Origin: Salibacterium lacus
GTDB taxonomy: Bacteria; Bacillota; Bacilli; Bacillales; Marinococcaceae
Reading direction: 5' to 3'
Assembly: GCF_042684865.1 (NCBI RefSeq)
Contig: NZ_JBHUML010000005.1
Coordinates: 124,001-188,000 of the forward strand
Length of the DNA: 64,000 bases
The translations under genes and the position numbers were made by a program. Within the stretch, counting starts at the first letter, position 1, and the number at the start of each line of letters is the position of its first letter. Shown here piece after piece: positions 44,479-50,743 of this stretch. The notes under the pieces are model-generated. The model was not told where the DNA came from. It ran no database searches and saw only the letters and a list, made by a program, of their open reading frames with translations.

Positions 44479-44886
44479 ATGACTATCCATCACATCGGTA
44501 CGTTGTTTTTGCGTATCGTTTTAGGCGTGATATTTTTTGTCCATGGATGGGATAAATTCCAATCCGGTATAGGAAACACGGTTGGCTTTTTTGAAAGTGT
44601 GGGCCTCCCAGGTTTCTCCGCTTATGTCGTGGCAATTATTGAACTTATTGGTGGAATCGCCATGATTTTGGGACTGGGTACCAGAATTATCGCCATTTTA
44701 TTTATTCTTATTATGGCCGGGGCCATTGTTACCGTGAAGGGGCCGGCCGGTTTTATCGATGGCTATGAGTTAGACCTTGCGCTGCTGGGAATGTCCGTGT
44801 ATATCGCTTTAGCCTTGCCCGCGCCTTTGTCACTAGACCGTTTTATTTTCTCAAAGCAGCCAACCACAAAGAATCATCCAGCATAA
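44479..44886 (+). CDS. DoxX family membrane protein
   Basis: 135 residues, AAGGAGGGAAATC ribosome site. Four membrane spans with the DoxX pattern: LFLRIVLGVIFFVHGWDKFQ, then AIIELIGGIAMILGLGTRI and YELDLALLGMSVYIAL. DoxX proteins are small inner-membrane proteins linked to thiol/quinone stress and to terminal oxidases in archaea; the role here is open. It appears to be a single gene. Confidence 0.88.
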   Translation: MTIHHIGTLFLRIVLGVIFFVHGWDKFQSGIGNTVGFFESVGLPGFSAYVVAIIELIGGIAMILGLGTRIIAILFILIMAGAIVTVKGPAGFIDGYELDLALLGMSVYIALALPAPLSLDRFIFSKQPTTKNHPA

Positions 44887-45071
44887 AAAACGTTTCTTCA
44901 CCAAAAGAACGGTTTAGTTTCGGATAGCCACGTTGGTCCGCAAGAAGTCCAGGTCTTAGAACGCCTGGTCGAGGATCGTCATTATGGTAAGCAGCTATTT
45001 ATAAAGATTATACGGTAGATGAAAGTATAAAACGAAAGCGTTGGGTTTTCTGCCTTTCCATCACATCCTGT

Positions 45072-45111
45072 GCGTTGTTTCTGCAAAAGTTGGCAGAAAC
45101 AACGCTTTTTT
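45072..45111. terminator. Strong hairpin with T-run
   Basis: GCGTTGTTTCTGC, 8-nt loop, then the exact complement GCAGAAACAACGC and TTTTTT. The upstream segment 45034-45053 (AAAGCGTTGGG ... TCTGCC) can pair alternatively with the same right arm, an antiterminator-like option. Confidence 0.85.
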
Positions 45112-45140
45112 GTCCTTCATCCTTCAAATTCTGCGGGGTT

Positions 45141-45224
45141 GGCATATATCGCGGCGGACTTGGCACGTATTCGACACTACTCCGCTTGTATATAACACCA
45201 TTTGGCTTGTATCACGTGCTGCGT
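45141..45224. repeat. 21-nt iteron array, family A locus 3 (4 units)
   Basis: Units start at 45141, 45162, 45183 and 45204, exactly 21 bases apart; cores GGCATATA, GGCACGTA, CGCTTGTA, GGCTTGTA. The second and third units keep the TTCGACACTACTC and ACACCATTT variable parts of locus 2. It starts 30 bases after a strong terminator. Confidence 0.85.
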
Positions 45225-45230
45225 CCGGTC

Positions 45231-45500
45231 CTATTTCCCTTTGAACTTCATAGACATATACATCTGCCAGATGACGACAGCCATAAACAAAACCGGGTAC
45301 AGTACAGGAGGCGGGCCCAAAAAGAAAACAATAATATGCGGCACGTTAAACAGCACAGATAATCCCATGACGACAGCACTTCGTTTCACCCACGCAATAA
45401 AGAATAGAATCAATGCAACAGACAGCAGGACCCAGAGATAAATAACATAATAGTTATAGAAAAATAGATCGAGCGGTCCGCCCGGTTCCACCTCCAGCAT
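45231..45500 (-). CDS. Small membrane protein
   Basis: 89 residues with AGGAGG upstream of the ATG. Three hydrophobic spans (YYVIYLWVLLSVALILFFIAWV, VVMGLSVLFNVPHIIVFFLG, LYPVLFMAVVIWQMYM), very rich in Tyr/Val/Leu. No family recognised. It lies between two family A arrays. Confidence 0.75.
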   Translation of the reverse strand: MLEVEPGGPLDLFFYNYYVIYLWVLLSVALILFFIAWVKRSAVVMGLSVLFNVPHIIVFFLGPPPVLYPVLFMAVVIWQMYMSMKFKGK

Positions 45501-45542
45501 AAAAAGACCTCCTGATATATTGGCGAAGTGCTGCCGGCCCGT

Positions 45543-45668
45543 GGTGCGTATTTTCTAACATTCGGCATGTAAGTCTGCGAGTTTGGCATGTATCGCGGCC
45601 GATTCGGCATGTATTCGACACTACTCCGCTTGTATGCAGCACCATTTGGCCGGTAACGCGCCCCCGCA
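45543..45668. repeat. 21-nt iteron array, family A locus 4 (6 units)
   Basis: Units start at 45543, 45564, 45585, 45606, 45627 and 45648, all 21 bases; cores GGTGCGTA, GGCATGTA (three times), CGCTTGTA, GGCCGGTA. Units 3-5 match units 3-5 of locus 2 at nearly all positions, so the two loci are copies of one array. Confidence 0.88.
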
Positions 45669-45721
45669 AAGAAAAAACGTGTCCAGCCCTTAAAATGACA
45701 GTGTAGAACATTTCATGCCGC

Positions 45722-46213
45722 CTACCACTTGGAGTCCTCTATAGCAGAATAGCGCCGATTTTGGGGCTCGGTTTCCTGTTTTGGCAGAGGGTCAGGTTCC
45801 GGCAGCAATACGTGCAGCGTGAACATGAACGGCACGGAGAAAAAGGCATGGCGGAAAATGCTGATTGTTTCAATATTGTTATGTACGCCCATGAAGTCAT
45901 AATAGTCGTACCAGACTAATGGAAGCATGACGACAGTTGTGAATAAGATGCCTTGAAACCATTTACTTTTGGGAAGAGTAAAACAATAAAAAGCAACAGG
46001 AAAAATCCACATAATATAGGCTAAGAGAGCGTCTCCCCGCACAATAAGACCTTCCTCATAAGAACCGCCGAGATGGGATTGGTAGTAATGATGTAAAGTT
46101 GGCAGGATATTGTCCAGCAGTACTTGAAGAAGAAAACCAAGAAATACGATTCCCGCAATACGAACCGTCATCGAATCCGGGTATTCTACAGGTTTCAGGC
46201 TGCTTCGTTTCAT
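45722..46213 (-). CDS. Membrane protein of unknown function
   Basis: 163 residues from the ATG at 46213, with GGGAGG 6 bases upstream. Four membrane spans (MTVRIAGIVFLGFLLQVLLDN, LLAYIMWIFPVAFYCFTL, FQGILFTTVVMLPLVWYDYY, HAFFSVPFMFTLHVLLPEP) and a short polar tail. I do not recognise it. Confidence 0.72.
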   Translation of the reverse strand: MKRSSLKPVEYPDSMTVRIAGIVFLGFLLQVLLDNILPTLHHYYQSHLGGSYEEGLIVRGDALLAYIMWIFPVAFYCFTLPKSKWFQGILFTTVVMLPLVWYDYYDFMGVHNNIETISIFRHAFFSVPFMFTLHVLLPEPDPLPKQETEPQNRRYSAIEDSKW

Positions 46214-46407
46214 GCTATACCTCCCTCTTTGTAATCTGTATACGTGATTAGTGGTACATTCATCGCACCACGGATTTGTAGGTTCTGTCTTTTTATAAGG
46301 CTGTTTTCTCAAAGATTGTTGTTTTATTAAATATTTTGCTACTCTTCATTTTTTTGTTAAAATTAGTATATAATTGAACAAGATAGTTACGTTGGGGGAT
46401 GCGTGTT

Positions 46408-46614
46408 ATGAATAACTCTGATGGATATACGAAATTTCAAGTAGGCTTTCATATCTTTATAGTCCTAATTGCTTTAGGTATCATTGCTTCTTATGCACTG
46501 AATGATTTTCAAGTTTCTTATGTCATAATTGGTTCCGTTATAGCAATTGGTAGTATATATCAGCTTTATAAGTTGATTAAGAATACTAAGTCTGTAAATG
46601 AGAAAAGCGATTAA
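46408..46614 (+). CDS. Small two-span membrane protein
   Basis: 68 residues from the ATG at 46408, with GGGGG about 9 bases upstream; an in-frame ATG at 46399 is closer to that site. It has two spans (FHIFIVLIALGIIASYAL and YVIIGSVIAIGSIYQLYKLI) and a charged tail. AT-rich compared with the flanks. Function unknown. Confidence 0.65.
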   Translation: MNNSDGYTKFQVGFHIFIVLIALGIIASYALNDFQVSYVIIGSVIAIGSIYQLYKLIKNTKSVNEKSD

Positions 46615-46651
46615 ATTGCTATTTTTAACCGGCTTCTTCATGGCGTATTAG

Positions 46652-46966
46652 TCATATCGTTGAATGTTCTACCGTAATCCTTGCGTAGATAGCGTTGTCG
46701 AGAATGATACTTACCATTACGCTTAACAGAAATACTCCCGCAATGAACACAAGCCACTCCAGAAGCAAATCGTGCCTCATGAATGGTTTTGAGTCGTTTT
46801 GTGATTTTGTCTGGTCTTCCGGAAACAAGCCCCGCTTCATTGCATCAAATAAAGCTGCCTGCTCCGTTTTCGTTAATCCGCTGAACCCTCCATATACATC
46901 TTTCCACATACGGACATCCGGTGTTTCTTTCATTATCTGGTGCATTTCTGTTACAATAATTGTCAT
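46652..46966 (-). CDS. Small C-terminally anchored protein
   Basis: 104 residues from the ATG at 46966. A soluble N-terminal part (MWKDVYGGFSGLTKTEQAALFDAMKRGLFPED) is followed by one C-terminal span (LLLEWLVFIAGVFLLSVMVSIIL). The start codon directly abuts one arm of a 9-bp inverted repeat (46967-46975 / 47022-47030) and lacks a free ribosome site, so its translation may be controlled by that structure. No family recognised. Confidence 0.6.
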   Translation of the reverse strand: MTIIVTEMHQIMKETPDVRMWKDVYGGFSGLTKTEQAALFDAMKRGLFPEDQTKSQNDSKPFMRHDLLLEWLVFIAGVFLLSVMVSIILDNAIYARITVEHSTI

Positions 46967-47037
46967 GAGAAGGTCTCTTTTCGCTTTGTATTTGCTTCCT
47001 AGGCATACATCGATGATAGAGGACCTTCTCTTTTTTT
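46967..47037. promoter_or_regulatory. Inverted repeat abutting the start of the small anchored protein
   Basis: GAGAAGGTC (46967-46975) and GACCTTCTC (47022-47030), followed on the plus strand by seven T. On the plus strand it resembles a long-loop terminator; on the minus strand it is a 5'-leader stem touching the ATG. Confidence 0.5.
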
Positions 47038-47181
47038 CCAATCATCAGCCTTCGTCGTTACCGAGAACTATTTTACACATACTATTGTTATTTCGGATTT
47101 CCTATAAATTGGAACAGGAAAACTCATATGAATGGAACCAGGATTGTTTCATAGAATGGGTACAAAAGGAGGGGACAACCT

Positions 47182-47538
47182 ATGTCGCAAATACGACCAC
47201 TTCTTGATGTACCCCGCTTTCTCACGGCCTTTGTTTTTATCGTTTCCGGTTGCATGAAACTCCTTAACCCCGGCATGCTGAGCGGAATGGAGCTTCCGTT
47301 TCCAACCGCCGTCATGACCGCTGCCGCGTGGGTGGAAATCGGATGCGGAGTCCTTCTCGTACTCAACAAACATGTGAAAAATGCCTGTATACTGCTGCTG
47401 GTGATTATCCTGGGAGCTATTATTCTGACAAAAGTCCCTTTGATCGAATCCGGTTTTCTCCTTTTTTTATTTGAAGCCCGTCTCGATATCGTGATGCTCA
47501 GCCTTCTTGTGCTGCTCTTCTATAAACATCCGGGATGA
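47182..47538 (+). CDS. DoxX/MauE-like membrane protein
   Basis: 118 residues with AAGGAGGGG upstream. Four spans and a DoxX-like start (VPRFLTAFVFIVSGCMKLLNPGML), AAAWVEIGCGVLLVLNKHV, then LDIVMLSLLVLLFY. A second DoxX-family member within 3 kb, not close in sequence to the first. Probably a quinone- or thiol-linked membrane protein; no firm role. Confidence 0.82.
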   Translation: MSQIRPLLDVPRFLTAFVFIVSGCMKLLNPGMLSGMELPFPTAVMTAAAWVEIGCGVLLVLNKHVKNACILLLVIILGAIILTKVPLIESGFLLFLFEARLDIVMLSLLVLLFYKHPG

Positions 47539-47542
47539 GGCC

Positions 47543-47869
47543 CTATAAAACATAGGACTTTTCATAAAACACCTTTCCCTCTTCATCAATGTGCGCCTTC
47601 AGTGCAGATTCTACGATCATCTCATAATGAAGAACATCGACATAATAAGGGATTGGGATCTCTTCATTTAATACCGTACTCAACCTCCCTCTCACCTTTT
47701 CTGTCACCGCTTCGCCTGCCACAGCCAAATCAATATCCGATCCTTTTCTGTAATAGCCCATCGCACGGCTCCCGAATATATAAACGGTTTCTATTTCAGG
47801 GAACTGATGCAGGGCATTCTGAATAAGATTATAACTTTTGTCTGTAATGCCGAACGAATTATTCATCAT
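47543..47869 (-). CDS. MNT-domain nucleotidyltransferase, antitoxin of HEPN/MNT pair
   Basis: 108 residues. The minimal nucleotidyltransferase motif is intact: VYIFGSRAMGYYRKGSDIDLAVAG (GS...DxD, metal-binding Asp pair). MntA-type antitoxins modify their HEPN partner by attaching AMP groups. The gene overlaps the HEPN gene by 11 bases, HEPN first, as in known HepT-MntA (type VII) systems. Confidence 0.85.
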   Translation of the reverse strand: MMNNSFGITDKSYNLIQNALHQFPEIETVYIFGSRAMGYYRKGSDIDLAVAGEAVTEKVRGRLSTVLNEEIPIPYYVDVLHYEMIVESALKAHIDEEGKVFYEKSYVL

Positions 47870-48266
47870 ATTTCTCCTTCAACATTCGAAAGGTTTGAGT
47901 AATAGCAGGCGAAAATTCATTTTTAATTTTTTCTACAGCTAAATAAAATCGTTCTTCATTATACGTATGTGCCAGAATATTTCTGCTTTCCAGCATTTCC
48001 AGCCAAATTTCACCGTTATCTATCAGATTATATTGATAAGCCGTTTTCAGTACATCTCTAGGAAATGGAACGTCTACTCCCTGGGCTTCCAAAAAGTCCT
48101 TCAGTGTTTTCCAGGCTAATTCAAATGTATATTCGAACCGTTGAATCATGCCTTCCTTCTCCAGAGTGCTTAACGCGGGGTACTGTTCTACTGCCTCCAT
48201 AAGTGTGCGATAAGCCCTGCTGAAATTTTCGAAACGCTGGCGCCATCTTACGTCCTTTCCTCTCAT
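47859..48266 (-). CDS. HEPN-domain (HI0074/HepT-like) ribonuclease toxin
   Basis: 135 residues from the third of three consecutive ATG codons, the one best spaced from AAGGAG. A five-helix HEPN protein: RFEYTFELAWKTLKDFLEAQGVD and FPRDVLKTAYQYNLI, with the catalytic Rx4H motif in LESRNILAHTYNEE (R97-H102 when counted from the first ATG). Homologues were first annotated as substrate-binding subunits and act as RNases in HepT-type toxin-antitoxin systems. All key residues are present, so the pair looks functional. Confidence 0.85.
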   Translation of the reverse strand: MRGKDVRWRQRFENFSRAYRTLMEAVEQYPALSTLEKEGMIQRFEYTFELAWKTLKDFLEAQGVDVPFPRDVLKTAYQYNLIDNGEIWLEMLESRNILAHTYNEERFYLAVEKIKNEFSPAITQTFRMLKEKYDE

Positions 48267-48322
48267 CATCATTCTCCTTCACGTATTTCTGTTTCTTTAA
48301 TTATAGATGAAATACCGTACAG

Positions 48323-48365
48323 AAAAAACGCCCTCTTCCGGATGGAACGGAAAAGGGGCGTTCTC
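48323..48365 (-). terminator. Hairpin with T-run on the minus strand
   Basis: AACGCCC ... GGGCGTT arms with a 25-nt loop containing TTCCG/CGGAA; TTTTTT follows on the minus strand. It may shield the HEPN/MNT operon from upstream transcription. Confidence 0.7.
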
Positions 48366-48418
48366 GTGCTGCTTTTCTACAAACATCCGGCGTGAGAGAG
48401 GTCAAACCGTCGTTCTTA

Positions 48419-48510
48419 AAGACACTACAGCACAAAAACAGAGCATTAGTGGGTTCGAACGGACCCTGGAGAGCTCTATCGACACCTGATCACGTGATAG
48501 TGTCTTTAAG
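48419..48510. repeat. Diverged family C-like copy
   Basis: TTAAAGACACTACAGC (48417-) and TGATAGTGTCTTTAAG (48496-) form inverted ends (CTTAAAGACACTA / TAGTGTCTTTAAG). It resembles family C with a longer palindrome. Otherwise nothing is seen in the 380-base gap besides the two terminators. Confidence 0.55.
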
Positions 48511-48600
48511 AAGAAAAGTGGTGGACGTTACGAACCTTATTTCGATCACCTACTGGCCACACAACCGGCGCTGGGTGCCAAAACGCCGCTGCCCGGCTAT

Positions 48601-48641
48601 AAAAAACCGCCCCTGTCTGCAATGCAGAACGGAGCGGTTTT
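48601..48641 (-). terminator. Terminator of htpG
   Basis: Minus strand: AAAACCGCTCC and GGGGCGGTTTT arms with an inner CTGCA pairing, then TTTTTT. Confidence 0.85.
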
Positions 48642-48644
48642 TAG

Positions 48645-50528
48645 TTAGTCCATCACTTTGACAATGTCGTTCGTGAAGGCAACGGGATCTTCGACCGGCA
48701 TGCCTTCAATGAGCAGGGCCTGGTTGTACAAGAGGTTCGTGTAAAGCTCCAGTTTGTTCTCGTCGTTATCGTACGCGTCTTTCAGCGACTGGTAAATGTC
48801 GTGGTTGACGTTGATTTCCAGCACTTTGTTCGCTTTAATGTTCTGATTGTCCGGCATCTGCTGCAGGATTTTCTCCATCTCGATGGAGATTTCGCCGTCG
48901 GCAGCGAGACAGACCGGATGACTCTTCAGGCGCTTGGACGCGCGTACGTCACTCACCTTGCCGTCGAGCTGGTTTTTAATCGCTTCGAACAAGTCTTTGT
49001 TTTCTTCCTGTTCGTTCTTTTCCTGCTCTTCTTCTTCCTCATCCTCAATACCGAGATCGCCGCTTGCCACAGATTTGAATTCTTTATCTTCATAAGATGA
49101 CAGCATTCTAATGGCGAATTCGTCGATGTCTTCGGTGAAGTAGAGGATTTCATAGCCTTTGTCGCGGACCATTTCCGTCTGCGGCAGCTTTTCAATGCGG
49201 TCAACCGAGTCGCCGCTCGCGTAATAAATGTACTGCTGGTCTTCTTTCATGCGCTCCACGTATTCGGCGAGACTGACCATTTTCTGTTCCTTCGAAGAAT
49301 AGAACAGCAGCAGGTCTTTCAAGTCATCCGTGTGGCTGCCGTAGTCCATCTGCATACCGAATTTCAGCTGACGGCCGAACGATTGGTAAAAGGTCTCGTA
49401 GTTTTCGCGTTCATTTTTCAGCATGCTCTGCAGCTGATTGCGGATTTTGCTTTTAATGTTTTTCGCGATCAAACGGAGCTGGCGGTCATGCTGGAGCATT
49501 TCCCGGGAAATATTCAGGGAAAGATCCTCTGAATCCACGATGCCTTTGACGAAACTGAAATAATCCGGCAGCAGATCGGCGCATTTTTCCATGATGAGAA
49601 CACCGTTGGAATAGAGCTCCAGCCCTTTTTCAAACTCGGCGGAGTAATAATCAAACGGCGGCTGCTCCGGAATAAACAGAACGGCCTGATAGCGGACCTG
49701 GCCGTCGATGTCCAGGTGGACATGTTTCAACGGCTTGTCGAAACCATAGCGGCGTTCCTGGTAAAACGCTTCGTAATCCTCATCCGACAGCTCGTCCCGG
49801 TTTTTCTTCCAGAGCGGAATCATGCTGTTGATGGCTTTTTCTTCGGTTACTTCAACGGTTTCTTCTTCATTGTCTTCCTTCGGCTGCTGCTCCGTCACGT
49901 CCATCAGAATCGGATAGCGGATGTAGTCCGAATATTTTTTGATGATCGACTGCAGGTGACTTTCATCCAGGTATTCTTCGTAACTTTCTTCTTCGCCGCT
50001 TTCCTTCACTTTAATGTAAATCTCGGTGCCGTGGTTTTCTTTTTCGGCCGGTTCAATCGTGTAACCTTCCGCACCGTTGGATTCCCATTTGAACGCTTCC
50101 TGGCTGTCGGCGGATTTCGTGTACACGGTTACGTTATCGGCAACCATGAACGCGGAATAGAATCCGACACCGAACTGACCGATGATGTCATGGCCGTCTT
50201 CGATTTCATTTTCGTTTTTGAACGCAAGCGACCCGCTTTTCGCGATCGTACCGAGGTTTTCCTCGAGCTCTTCGCGGGTCATGCCGACGCCGGTATCCTC
50301 GATTTTCAGGATACGGTTGTCCGCATCGGTGCTCACTTTAATGTAGAAATCATCCGGGTTGAACGTGATCGAGTCATCGGTGAGTGCTTTGTAGTACATT
50401 TTGTCAATCGCGTCACTGGCGTTGGAGATTAGTTCCCGCATGAAAATTTCTTTCTGGGAATAAATCGAGTTGATCATGATATCGAGCAATCGTTTCGATT
50501 CGGCTTCAAACTGCTTGGTTGCGGTCAT
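48645..50528 (-). CDS. htpG: Molecular chaperone HtpG (Hsp90)
   Basis: 627 residues from the ATG at 50528 with AGGAGGG upstream. N-terminal GHKL ATPase: ELISNASDAIDK, IEDTGVGM, GTIAKSGS, QFGVGFYSAFMVA. The middle domain includes VDSEDLSLNISREMLQ with the conserved Arg, and the C-terminal dimerisation domain is complete. An acidic run (EDEEEEEQEKNEQEENKD) sits before the C-domain. It refolds client proteins after stress. Unlike B. subtilis htpG, it has a CIRCE operator and sigma-A promoter upstream, so HrcA control is likely. Confidence 0.97.
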   Translation of the reverse strand: MTATKQFEAESKRLLDIMINSIYSQKEIFMRELISNASDAIDKMYYKALTDDSITFNPDDFYIKVSTDADNRILKIEDTGVGMTREELEENLGTIAKSGSLAFKNENEIEDGHDIIGQFGVGFYSAFMVADNVTVYTKSADSQEAFKWESNGAEGYTIEPAEKENHGTEIYIKVKESGEEESYEEYLDESHLQSIIKKYSDYIRYPILMDVTEQQPKEDNEEETVEVTEEKAINSMIPLWKKNRDELSDEDYEAFYQERRYGFDKPLKHVHLDIDGQVRYQAVLFIPEQPPFDYYSAEFEKGLELYSNGVLIMEKCADLLPDYFSFVKGIVDSEDLSLNISREMLQHDRQLRLIAKNIKSKIRNQLQSMLKNERENYETFYQSFGRQLKFGMQMDYGSHTDDLKDLLLFYSSKEQKMVSLAEYVERMKEDQQYIYYASGDSVDRIEKLPQTEMVRDKGYEILYFTEDIDEFAIRMLSSYEDKEFKSVASGDLGIEDEEEEEQEKNEQEENKDLFEAIKNQLDGKVSDVRASKRLKSHPVCLAADGEISIEMEKILQQMPDNQNIKANKVLEINVNHDIYQSLKDAYDNDENKLELYTNLLYNQALLIEGMPVEDPVAFTNDIVKVMD

Positions 50529-50562
50529 GCTTTGTTCCCTCCTGACAACTTTCGTCAATTTT

Positions 50563-50589
50563 TTAGCACTCTTTCCTTACGAGTGCTAA
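50563..50589. promoter_or_regulatory. CIRCE operator (HrcA) of htpG
   Basis: TTAGCACTC, 9 bases, GAGTGCTAA: an exact match to the CIRCE consensus. It lies just downstream of the promoter's -10 box, where HrcA would block initiation. Confidence 0.97.
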
Positions 50590-50603
50590 TTCATCCAATT
50601 TAT

Positions 50604-50631
50604 ATTGTAACGATTCACACGGACATGTCAA
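50604..50631 (-). promoter_or_regulatory. Sigma-A promoter of htpG
   Basis: Minus strand TTGACA, 16 bases, TACAAT. The transcription start would fall just before the CIRCE. Confidence 0.8.
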
Positions 50632-50743
50632 GCTGAACAGTCAGCGTCAGAATATTAACATAAATATAATTATTTCTTCACACTGCCTTTATGTTCCCCT
50701 ATTACAATGGAAGATGATTATACATAAGAGGGTGGGAATGATT

